Below are positions 1 through 6,760 of a stretch of DNA of 45,851 bases, piece by piece. The translations under genes were made by a program, and so were the position numbers. This stretch comes from a virus. The stretch is from positions 1 through 45,851 of IMG/VR virus record IMGVR_UViG_3300030331_004592. The stretch is one strand, 5' to 3'. The notes under the pieces are model-generated. The model made no database searches. It was not told the origin of the DNA and saw only the letters and a list, made by a program, of their open reading frames with translations. How positions within the stretch are numbered: the first letter of the stretch is position 1; each line of letters opens with the position of its first letter.

Positions 1-97
1 TAATTAGTCGAAGGGAGTACAAAAGATCTCTATGTAGAAAGAGTGCCCTTCTCGCATAGTCACTATGTTTTGATTGTTTGTTTTTACTTTAAATATA
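1..97. other. No supported gene; leader to terminator
   Basis: I see no credible gene here. On the plus strand one frame is open to a TAG at 57-59 and another to a TAG at 106-108, but neither has an in-window start, so this may hold the 3' end of a gene that begins left of the window. The latter frame runs into the terminator stem, which makes it the less likely of the two. The stretch leads into the hairpin terminator at 98-129. Confidence 0.35.
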
Positions 98-129
98 CCC
101 ACCGTTAGCTCTAGACGGTGGGTTTTTTT
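98..129 (+). terminator. Factor-independent terminator
   Basis: CCCACCGT (98-105) pairs perfectly with ACGGTGGG (115-122) around a 9-nt loop, and a run of seven T follows (123-129). This is a canonical plus-strand terminator for a gene to the left of the window. The T run overlaps the stop codon of the convergent minus-strand gp53 gene (complement of 128-130). On the minus strand the hairpin is followed only by a mixed A/T stretch, so termination in that direction would be weaker. Confidence 0.85.
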
Positions 130-787
130 ATACCCCAGATACTCTTGGATTATATGTAGATTTTAATCTCTTTGAAATAAAGTCTGATGATCTTCCGTAA
201 TTCATTATCTGTTTGTGTTCGGATATAAACGCACCAAGATACTGCGGTTTTAATACTTTTATTTTTCTTTTCTCTTCATTAAGTTTATTTTCATAATCAT
301 AATTTGTAATTTCTATCACAGGATTAACTGTTATAATAGTATTTGTATAGTTTCGATATTTAAAAGTAAAATTTTTATCAACTTCTAAACCAGCTGGCAT
401 TACAACACGATTAAATTCATCAACTATTTTTCGAGTTTCATGATGATGAGTAGCAAGTATGTTTTCTTCCGATCCATATTTTTCTAAGATGTATGAATGT
501 AATTCATTACTATCCAAAGGCCATTGATCTCGAATGTTTATAATATTGTTTGTTGTTAGTATGACCCAATCTAATTCAGAATCATCATATAATTCTTGAG
601 CGAGAACATCAGGTCTTTGTTGATCTTGAACGTAATAATAATCAAATCCAGTGATTGACTGATCTACATCACTTCTCAATTTAGATCTTTTAAAAATATT
701 TTTTACAGTAATTCTATCCTCAATTTTATTACGAGTTGGTAATAATGATGGATAAGATATATTTGGTAGTTCTTGAAAGTATGCCAT
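128..787 (-). CDS. 53: Baseplate wedge protein gp53
   Basis: This 219-residue protein looks like T4 gp53, the last wedge component, which joins neighbouring wedges around the hub; the T4 protein is about 196 residues, so the size fits. Typical features are the N-terminal YFQELP / YPSLLPTR segment, an early region listing structural contacts (DYYYVQDQQRPDVLA), and a WVILTTNN stretch near residue 75 that I associate with this family. It is the last gene of the minus-strand operon 2961-3401, 2488-2964, 787-2487, 128-787. Its ATG overlaps the gp48 stop codon (TAATG), which implies translational coupling. T4 likewise has 4 and 53 as neighbours. The name comes from sequence pattern and gene order, not from a search. 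Confidence 0.75.
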   Translation of the reverse strand: MAYFQELPNISYPSLLPTRNKIEDRITVKNIFKRSKLRSDVDQSITGFDYYYVQDQQRPDVLAQELYDDSELDWVILTTNNIINIRDQWPLDSNELHSYILEKYGSEENILATHHHETRKIVDEFNRVVMPAGLEVDKNFTFKYRNYTNTIITVNPVIEITNYDYENKLNEEKRKIKVLKPQYLGAFISEHKQIMNYGRSSDFISKRLKSTYNPRVSGV

Positions 788-2487
788 TAGTAACCTACTG
801 CGTCGATTGGAACTGGTCTCAAGTCTGGTCTGCCTTCATCATAGTTAAATACATTTTCATCATAATCTATATCGAAGATTGGTTCGAGTTCTGCAAATCT
901 TAATGATAATGTGATAGAAACAGGTTGTCCCCTATCATATGCATTCCACATTCCATCTGGTGTGTAGTTTACTGCAGAACCAGTACAAGCACACGTTTTA
1001 ATTCGAAGAACAGAATTATTTTCATCATCACCATCGAAGAAAAAGTTACCACCATCCTTTGTTGTTTTAAATATAATATCAAAAACGTTTGGTGTTCCTA
1101 AAAAGTAAGATGCACCTCCAGTTTTTGTACCTATTGCTTTTTTAGGTGCCATACCTTGTTTGAAAAATCTAATTATATTATTTACTCTGGTTGCCTCTTC
1201 ACGACTACGTGGAGTCATTTTCCATGAAAATGTAAATTCTCTGAGTGTTGGTGAATTGAATAATAATGCAAGATTATTATTTGGAACAACACCTTGACCT
1301 CTTGCAAGAACAGTTTCTGGAGATATGCCAAATTGTGCAGCATTTAAAAGTGCAGATCCCGCAAGTGTTCTTCCAAGGACATTTAAATTAGTTCCTTGTG
1401 TGGTAGCACTTTGAAAAACCTCTCTAACTTTTTTAATAAATTGATCATCAGTGACAGCATTTCCAAATCCACCAATAATTTGTCGTGCTTTCCCAAAGTT
1501 CCCAGCCTTTTTAAAATCTTCACTGTCGAAAACACCCTTCTCCCCAAAAAAAGCATCAGCAAGATTATCTGTTGCTCCGAATACTGCAGATGAAACTGCT
1601 GCAGTTAATGCATTTAATTGATCCGCACCCCAAGAAACATTATTTGAATCTGCCAAACTATTCGGCATTGGTAATTTAACTAATCCTAAAAAATCTTCTG
1701 CTAATCTTGGTGCTCCTGTACTAACACCCTTAGTTAGTATATTGTCAAAAGTAGTTTGTTCATCTTCTGATACATCATTTCTAAAAAATAAACCCTTATT
1801 TGGTGGTCGATAAGTAAACTGATTGATTTGCATATAGTCTTGTGAATTACCAAAGTCTGCATCTAATGGGTATGTTAAATTTCTTAGATGTAGTTTTCTA
1901 ATTATATTATCAACCTTTCCAAATTTTAAATCTGCATCTGTAGTTCCATCTTCTGTAATAGAGTTTGAAGAGTCTTGTCTTCCTATTGGAATTCCATTAG
2001 CATCATATTTAATATTTGAATTTAAATCTCGTGGATCGCCAGCATTAACTAGATTACCATCAATATTTGGTGGTATTTCAGCACCAGTAAAATCATATGG
2101 ATATGTTAACATATTATTCTCTACTGCTTTTTCTAATTTTTCTTGAGCAACTGTTATATCATTATTAGTTAACTTCTTTGAACTAGTATTATCTGTAAAT
2201 GCTCCTCCACCTTTACTCGTAATACCTTCGTACACATCAACTTGTGTATCTACTTCTGTGATTGTGGTGGTTGTTTGATTTCCATTACTCTTGACTTCAT
2301 ACTTTGTTCCATTTTCACCATCAAATTCTGCAACTGTTGCCTTATGTTTCTCCCTTAATGCTTGAATTCTTTTTGCTCTCGCTTCTGGTGATGTACGACG
2401 ATCAAATTCATTAGGATCATTAGTTATAATATCCGTAGATACGCTTGTTGATGAATTTTGTGTAACAATTATTCGTTGTGTTGTCAT
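787..2487 (-). CDS. 48: Baseplate tail-tube cap/initiator protein gp48-like
   Basis: This 566-residue protein is gp48-like and probably sits on top of the hub where the tail tube starts. The most recognisable part is the C-terminal third: a strand reading LREFTFSWKMTPRSREEA, then a helix VNNIIRFFKQGMAPKK, then PNVFDIIFKT and a last strand VSITLSLRFAELEPIF. This beta-helix-beta pattern is that of tube and tube-initiator proteins. The N-terminal 200 residues are polar, low in hydrophobic content and probably extended. A Cys pair (TCACTG) lies near residue 498. It is longer than T4 gp48 (about 364 residues) because of the N-terminal extension. The ATG directly abuts the stop of the upstream 158-residue gene. 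gp54 is the alternative name, since the two share a fold. Confidence 0.6.
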   Translation of the reverse strand: MTTQRIIVTQNSSTSVSTDIITNDPNEFDRRTSPEARAKRIQALREKHKATVAEFDGENGTKYEVKSNGNQTTTTITEVDTQVDVYEGITSKGGGAFTDNTSSKKLTNNDITVAQEKLEKAVENNMLTYPYDFTGAEIPPNIDGNLVNAGDPRDLNSNIKYDANGIPIGRQDSSNSITEDGTTDADLKFGKVDNIIRKLHLRNLTYPLDADFGNSQDYMQINQFTYRPPNKGLFFRNDVSEDEQTTFDNILTKGVSTGAPRLAEDFLGLVKLPMPNSLADSNNVSWGADQLNALTAAVSSAVFGATDNLADAFFGEKGVFDSEDFKKAGNFGKARQIIGGFGNAVTDDQFIKKVREVFQSATTQGTNLNVLGRTLAGSALLNAAQFGISPETVLARGQGVVPNNNLALLFNSPTLREFTFSWKMTPRSREEATRVNNIIRFFKQGMAPKKAIGTKTGGASYFLGTPNVFDIIFKTTKDGGNFFFDGDDENNSVLRIKTCACTGSAVNYTPDGMWNAYDRGQPVSITLSLRFAELEPIFDIDYDENVFNYDEGRPDLRPVPIDAVGY

Positions 2488-2964
2488 TTAAATACTATCC
2501 CAAGCGTTTTCTGGTGATACCTTCTGACCATATTTATTCGAAAAATTTTCAGTTACTAATTGTGTGATACTTAAATACTCTTCTGGGTCAGGTGGAATGA
2601 TAAAAGTGTCGCCCATATTGCTAATAAAATATTTGTGTAAAGTCTTTTTTGGTAAGGTCGCACCTATCTTATTTACCAAACTCTGTGCAACTCCACCACG
2701 ATAGGATGGATTTAGATAGTGTAAATTACCGCCAAGCATCTTATCTCCTTGAAAATCCATCACATACACGAGTGGTCTGCGATCATAAAATGGATACTTC
2801 TCTGGAAAAGATGCGGTGTATGTGAAGTAACAAAGTTCTCCTATCTCTGGAAAACGAGTCTCTGCAACATCAGAAAGTTCAATATACAATTCATTTGCAA
2901 ACCAATCTGGAGTGGTATTTGATTCGCCTTCTGCTTTTTCTCTGATTCTTTCTCCTATACTCAT
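2488..2964 (-). CDS. Conserved small phage structural protein, function unknown
   Basis: This 158-residue protein sits between gp4 and gp48. I do not recognise a T4 counterpart. A motif in the middle, YPFYDRRPLVYVMDF followed by GGNLHYLNP, has a look I have met in uncharacterised proteins of other large phages; the aromatic and proline content suggests a compact beta domain. The N-terminus is a short charged helix (RIREKAEGE). Its ATG overlaps the gp4 stop (ATGA), and its stop is directly followed by the gp48 start, so it is made together with tail-tube and head-completion proteins and is probably a minor virion or assembly protein. It is not long enough for gp2 (T4 about 274 residues). Confidence 0.6.
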   Translation of the reverse strand: MSIGERIREKAEGESNTTPDWFANELYIELSDVAETRFPEIGELCYFTYTASFPEKYPFYDRRPLVYVMDFQGDKMLGGNLHYLNPSYRGGVAQSLVNKIGATLPKKTLHKYFISNMGDTFIIPPDPEEYLSITQLVTENFSNKYGQKVSPENAWDSI

Positions 2965-3401
2965 TTGATACCTAGATTATCTTCCGTCATAATCTTAAAT
3001 TCAAAGTTGCGATCAGCACAGAACTCTCGTGCTGCTTTCCACTTTGCCTGATTGACTGCATATGTTTTGACAGAATGAGCCCATGCCTTTGTTCTTTTCT
3101 TTGGATTGGTGCTCGGCATCTTTGTTTCTTTCTTTGGTTTAACTTCTACGACCATAGTTCTTTTGTTTCCTTTCTTATCGATATATTTAAGAAAGAAATC
3201 TGGGAAATAACGATGAATACGGTTGTCAATTGGAGAACGATAAGGAATCCAGAACTCTTCTGACTGCCATTCACTCACTGTCTCATTCAAGTCACAGTAG
3301 TTCATAAATTTTCTTTCCCACAAAGACCTATAAATAATATTTTGGGGATTCCCTTTATACTTTTTCGGGTATCTTGGGTAATACTTTCCTTTATATGACA
3401 T
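2961..3401 (-). CDS. 4: Head completion protein gp4 (nuclease-like fold)
   Basis: This 146-residue protein matches the T4 gp4 (gp50) head-completion family in length and pattern. It has a TnsA/PD-(D/E)XK nuclease-like arrangement: E29 in SLWERKF, PD at 67-68 in RYFPDFF, and E86-V-K88 in VVEVKP. gp4 acts after packaging, on the filled head, before tail joining. The catalytic-looking residues are all present. It opens the minus-strand operon. A CTAAATAG late-promoter-like element (3430-3437) lies about 30 bp upstream. Its 5' coding region also holds a plus-strand TATAAATA for the opposite operon, so the two transcripts overlap in antisense. Confidence 0.8.
   Translation of the reverse strand: MSYKGKYYPRYPKKYKGNPQNIIYRSLWERKFMNYCDLNETVSEWQSEEFWIPYRSPIDNRIHRYFPDFFLKYIDKKGNKRTMVVEVKPKKETKMPSTNPKKRTKAWAHSVKTYAVNQAKWKAAREFCADRNFEFKIMTEDNLGIK
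3329..3336 (+). promoter_or_regulatory. T4-type late promoter (TATAAATA)
   Basis: This is a perfect match to the T4 late promoter -10 core, about 100 bp upstream of the gp54-like start at 3438 and on the same strand. It lies inside the gp4 coding sequence, which runs on the other strand. Initiation about 7 nt downstream would give a leader antisense to the start of gp4. Confidence 0.6.
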
Positions 3402-3429
3402 ACATATATTAACAGGATCAATTTAAAAA

Positions 3430-3437
3430 CTATTTAG
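3430..3437 (-). promoter_or_regulatory. Late-promoter-like CTAAATAG for the gp4 operon
   Basis: The plus strand reads CTATTTAG, so the minus strand reads CTAAATAG, sharing the TAAATA core of late promoters. It lies about 30 bp upstream of the gp4 ATG. The identical octamer occurs in the same orientation before the other minus-strand operon (41155-41162), which supports function. It abuts the ATG of the divergent gp54-like gene. Confidence 0.5.
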
Positions 3438-5828
3438 ATGGCAATAAAATCGGAAGACTTATATTTAAGTATACCTAATGCGAGTCCAATATTTTCAAAA
3501 CTGGCAATCTCCAGTCAGTTTAAAGTATCATTAGATCTTGTTCGCACTTCCATAACTGGTAGTAATGTTGGATTATTTCAACATTTAAGTAATTGTGGAA
3601 TATTTAATGACACGACATCTACAAGTCAGAAGTATGATTTTCTTTGTTCATCAGCATCTTTGCCTGGTTCTAACTTTAATATTTCGGAGGAGTTAGGGAG
3701 TCGTCAAGGAATGACAGAGAGATTTGCAACAAGAAGAATATATAACGAATTTGATTTAACTTTTTATATTGATAATGATTATAATGTATTACGTATGCTT
3801 GAAGAGTGGATGAATTTTATTAATCCAGTTTATAATCAGACAAATGGTAGATATGATGGAGCTGAATCAAGTCAATTGGACGCATATCAAGAAAGAAATA
3901 CATATTCAAGATTCAGATACCCAGATGATTATCGAAGAAAAATAAGAATTACTAAATTTGAAAGAGACTTTCTACAAAATCCAAATGATAAGAACAATAC
4001 TTTCAAGAATATGCCACTGTTAACATATCATTTTATTGATACGTTTCCAGTTAATATCAATGCGGTTCCACTGTCTTATGATGGTAGTTCAATTTTACAA
4101 GTAACAGCAGTCTTTACTTACTTGAGACATACGATTGAAAAACATGGTAACGTACAGGCATCCGTTAACGAAAAACTTTCGAACGCACAGTCAACTCAAG
4201 TGAATCCGCTTCGACCAAAAATGATTGGAAATGAAATAAAATCTAGTACAAGTAGTTCTGTTCCAACTCCTCCAGTTGGTTATGTTGCTGGTGAACCATA
4301 CTATGGGCCTTTCCATCTTCACGATATCACAGATAGATTTTTACCTTCAGATATTAGAATTGTAAATGATGATCTTTTTCTTATGGCAGGTGATATTGAT
4401 ACCTATCAGTTAAGTGAGTCTGAAAGGGCAGAATTTCCTGAAATAAAAAATAGTGGTTTGGTAAGAGTATCAGTTGTGCCAAGTGGTGCTGTAAGTATAA
4501 CTGATACAGAAAAAAATAATGGATTTGAGATGCCTAATGGTGAGGATTATTTAAGATTTGGTACCAGAAAAGGAGAGAGATATGTATTATTGAAAAAAAT
4601 AGATGCTCGAAATATTGTAAAATTTAGAGTTTATGCAAAAGTAGGAACTGGTTTAAGATCTCAAGGAGGAAATGGTGGCCATCGTCCAGACAATTCTGGA
4701 TCTGAGGATATTCATTTACAGTATTGGATTGGAGATGATGCAGGTAATCATAATTCTATGGAAAATATACCTCGCAATGAAGTTGATGATCCATTACTTA
4801 CTGAAATTGGAACAGTTATTCCAATATTAAGTTTAGATCCTAGTGATCCAGTTAACACTCCACCTCAAGAAGGTGATTATAATGATGGATCTCTAAAAGT
4901 TTTTGAAATTGATATTCCAGAGGGAGCAAGAAAAGAAAATGTATTCTTCAGAATAAGACAACCAAACGTTAGTACAACTGGTCGTGATAATTATGGTTTC
5001 TTAAAATTTGAATTTGTCGATGCTGTTCCTAAGTCTTCAATAAGAATTGATAATCATAGAAAAGAAACTGGTGACATTATAACTTATTTTAAAGGTGAAG
5101 ATGCAATAGGTGGTCTTGAGAACGGAACTAGGTATTTTACCATAAAAGTAGATGATAATTTAGTTCAACTCGCAACTTCTCTATCTAATGCAAATGCAGG
5201 AATTGCAATTACTTTTACATCAAAAGGATCTGGAAATCATCAACTATATGATAGGACTATTAAAATGGTTGGTGAAAGACATGCTTCTTATCCACATTCA
5301 GTGGTATATGATACGGTCACTGAAAGTTTATCTAATGATATTATTATTCAAACAGGAGAAGTTGATACTTCAGAACAACAAGAGCAACAGCAAGAACAAC
5401 AACAAGAACAACAACAAGAACAACAGCAGGAACAGCAACAAGAACAGCAACAAGAACAACAGCAGGAACAGCAACAGGATACTACACCACCATCAGCACC
5501 AACTAATTTAAATGTTACAACTGGTCAGGCTGATAACACTCCAACAGTCACAGGTAGTGCAGAAGCAAATAGCACAGTTAAATTGTTTAGTGGTTCTCAG
5601 GAGATAGGTAGTACGACAGCAAGTTCTGGTGGATCTTTCTCAATTACTGTTTCGAGTCCTTTATCAGATGGAACTTACATATTTGCATTAACAGCAACTG
5701 ATGCTGCAAATAATGTTTCTAGTTCTTCTACTATTTCACATACAATAAACACCAGTGGTTCTGGTGGTGGAAACGGTGGCGGTGAAAGCGGTGGCGGTGG
5801 CGGTGGTGGATATTACGGAGGTTACTAA
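3438..5828 (+). CDS. 54: gp54-like tube initiator with long accessory C-terminus
   Basis: This 796-residue protein starts with a tail-tube-like domain (about residues 1-240): RRIYNEFDLTFYIDNDYNVL, a helix LEEWMNFINP, IRITKFERDF and HFIDTFPVNI, the pattern of T4 gp19/gp54. T4 gp54 is only about 320 residues. The rest is accessory: a YYGPFHLH motif at about 287-294; about 310 residues of beta-rich insertion; the continuation KMVGERH...YPH at about 609; an (EQQQ) repeat at about 646-680; an Ig-like domain (about 684-770, opening TPPSAPTNL); and a glycine-rich end, GGGGGGGYYGGY. gp5 (11524-14202) has the same YYGPFH/KMVG domain uninterrupted and a similar GGGYGGGY end. The tube part probably starts the tail tube; the C-terminus likely projects outward and may bind surface sugars. 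The gp54 name is by fold and position. Confidence 0.6.
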   Translation: MAIKSEDLYLSIPNASPIFSKLAISSQFKVSLDLVRTSITGSNVGLFQHLSNCGIFNDTTSTSQKYDFLCSSASLPGSNFNISEELGSRQGMTERFATRRIYNEFDLTFYIDNDYNVLRMLEEWMNFINPVYNQTNGRYDGAESSQLDAYQERNTYSRFRYPDDYRRKIRITKFERDFLQNPNDKNNTFKNMPLLTYHFIDTFPVNINAVPLSYDGSSILQVTAVFTYLRHTIEKHGNVQASVNEKLSNAQSTQVNPLRPKMIGNEIKSSTSSSVPTPPVGYVAGEPYYGPFHLHDITDRFLPSDIRIVNDDLFLMAGDIDTYQLSESERAEFPEIKNSGLVRVSVVPSGAVSITDTEKNNGFEMPNGEDYLRFGTRKGERYVLLKKIDARNIVKFRVYAKVGTGLRSQGGNGGHRPDNSGSEDIHLQYWIGDDAGNHNSMENIPRNEVDDPLLTEIGTVIPILSLDPSDPVNTPPQEGDYNDGSLKVFEIDIPEGARKENVFFRIRQPNVSTTGRDNYGFLKFEFVDAVPKSSIRIDNHRKETGDIITYFKGEDAIGGLENGTRYFTIKVDDNLVQLATSLSNANAGIAITFTSKGSGNHQLYDRTIKMVGERHASYPHSVVYDTVTESLSNDIIIQTGEVDTSEQQEQQQEQQQEQQQEQQQEQQQEQQQEQQQEQQQDTTPPSAPTNLNVTTGQADNTPTVTGSAEANSTVKLFSGSQEIGSTTASSGGSFSITVSSPLSDGTYIFALTATDAANNVSSSSTISHTINTSGSGGGNGGGESGGGGGGGYYGGY
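5373..5477 (+). repeat. In-frame 12-nt tandem repeat coding (EQQQ)n
   Basis: One short EQQ unit is followed by eight 12-nt units of the form GAR CAR CAR CAR. CAA and CAG alternate, and a 24-nt double unit recurs with little change. The result is a charged, glutamine-rich linker between the KMVG domain and the Ig-like domain. The 12-nt period means that unit gain or loss keeps the frame, so the linker length could vary between strains. Confidence 0.9.
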
Positions 5829-5861
5829 AACCTTGCTATATACAATACTGAATAAAATATT

Positions 5862-6581
5862 ATGCCTTTACCAAAGATAGCGACCCCGACTTATGAATTG
5901 GTTTTACCATCAACGGGAAAGAAAATTAAATACAGACCATTCCTTGTAAAGGAAGAAAAAATATTAATTCTTGCACTAGAGAGTGAAGATCAAAAACAAA
6001 TTACAGATGCGATCAAATCTACTTTAAAATCTTGTATTCAAACAAGAGGAGTCAAGGTAGAAGATCTCCCAACGTTTGATATTGAATATATCTTTTTAAA
6101 TATACGTGGTAAATCTGTAGGTGAATCATTAGATGTTATGGTAACTTGTCCTGATGATGGTAAAACACAAGTGGAACATAAAATTTATATTGATGAAATT
6201 AAAGTTGAAAAAGATAAAAAACATAACCGTGACATTAAATTAGATAATACTTTAACTTTAAGAATGAAGTATCCATCATTAACTCAGTTTGTTGAAAATA
6301 ATTTCAATCCCTCTGCTGATGATAATCTTGAGAGTTCTATGAACGTAATTGCATCATGTATTGATGTTGTTTTTAATGAAGACGAATCATGGGCCGCAGC
6401 TGACTGCACAAAAAAAGAGTTAAACGATTGGTTAGAAACTTTAAATACAAATCAGTTTAAAGAAATTGAAACTTTCTTTGACACGATGCCAAAATTAACT
6501 CATATAATTAAAGTTACTAATCCAAATACAAAAGTTGAAAGTGAAGTTGTAATGGAGGGTCTGACAAGTTTTTTCGGATAA
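5862..6581 (+). CDS. 26: Baseplate hub/tail assembly protein gp26-like
   Basis: This 239-residue protein matches the T4 baseplate gp26 family (T4 gp26 is 208 residues). The diagnostic part is near the N-terminus: YELVLPSTGKKIKYRPFLV then KEEKILILALES. Next come DLPTFDIEYIFLNIRGKS and a VTCPDDG turn. It is followed by a 58-residue ORF in the -1 frame, and the last sense codons form a T TTT TTC slippery heptamer (6569-6575) with an SD-like GGAGGG 9 nt upstream. This resembles tail assembly chaperones such as lambda G/GT, where a short and a frameshifted long form act before the tape-measure gene. Large genes of tape-measure type do follow. The frameshift is inferred from sequence. Confidence 0.8.
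   Translation: MPLPKIATPTYELVLPSTGKKIKYRPFLVKEEKILILALESEDQKQITDAIKSTLKSCIQTRGVKVEDLPTFDIEYIFLNIRGKSVGESLDVMVTCPDDGKTQVEHKIYIDEIKVEKDKKHNRDIKLDNTLTLRMKYPSLTQFVENNFNPSADDNLESSMNVIASCIDVVFNEDESWAAADCTKKELNDWLETLNTNQFKEIETFFDTMPKLTHIIKVTNPNTKVESEVVMEGLTSFFG
6554..6575 (+). promoter_or_regulatory. Probable programmed -1 ribosomal frameshift site
   Basis: GGAGGG (6554-6559) lies 9 nt before T TTT TTC (6569-6575), which is read in the gp26 frame one codon before GGA TAA. A -1 slip on this heptamer continues as Arg-Ile-Ser-Met into the ORF at 6584-6760 with no stop between, giving a 299-residue fusion. An SD-like sequence about 10 nt upstream is the known stimulator in bacterial dnaX -1 frameshifting. 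GGAGGG is 24 nt from the ATG at 6584, too far to serve it as a ribosome binding site. I did not find a strong downstream hairpin by eye. Confidence 0.65.
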
Positions 6582-6583
6582 GT

Positions 6584-6760
6584 ATGTCTCATATTGATCT
6601 TGAGTCATACTTTAAACTTAATTTTTCTTTGATGCAACACCATAAATACTCTTTGACTGAAATTGAAAACATGATGCCTTGGGAAAGAGATATCTATGTT
6701 TCACTCTTAAATCAGTATATTGAAGAGGAAAATTTAAAAGCACAACAAGCAAGCATGTAA
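6584..6760 (+). CDS. Small tail-assembly-chaperone C-terminal ORF
   Basis: This 58-residue ORF starts two bases after the gp26 stop, in the -1 frame relative to gp26. The motif MPWERDIYVSLLNQYIEEEN is the W-E-R-(D/E)-I-Y pattern typical of short ORFs that follow gp26-like or G-like genes in tailed phages. It probably works as the C-terminal extension of gp26 made by frameshifting (see 6554-6575), and may also start independently, although its own ATG has only a weak GGA upstream. It takes the position that gp51 has in T4 but is far too short to be gp51. Its stop abuts the next ATG at 6761. Confidence 0.7.
   Translation: MSHIDLESYFKLNFSLMQHHKYSLTEIENMMPWERDIYVSLLNQYIEEENLKAQQASM
6641..6648 (+). 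promoter_or_regulatory. Late-promoter-like CATAAATA inside the chaperone ORF
   Basis: This is a NATAAATA core on the plus strand, 113 bp before the ATG at 6761. It could supply extra transcripts of the tape-measure candidates. It lies within a coding sequence where CAT AAA TAC is an ordinary His-Lys-Tyr, so chance is a real possibility. Confidence 0.35.

Noticed and set aside
9-54. Short inverted repeat GAAGGG/CCCTTC near the left edge as a second terminator or tRNA-like element
   Set aside because: The stem is only six base pairs over a long loop, without a T run or tRNA landmarks.
4681-4860. Possible phage lysozyme or peptidase in the long insert of the gp54-like protein
   Set aside because: The sequence is beta-rich with no catalytic pattern; a jelly-roll binding domain fits better.
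5188-5511. A 107-codon plus-strand frame rich in Asn/Lys/Ser in another frame of the gp54-like gene
   Set aside because: It is produced by the (GAR CAR CAR CAR) repeat read out of frame; the in-frame protein explains the DNA.
6584-6760. Assigning the 58-residue ORF as T4 gp51
   Set aside because: gp51 in T4 is about 249 residues; only the position agrees. A chaperone extension read by frameshift fits the sequence better.
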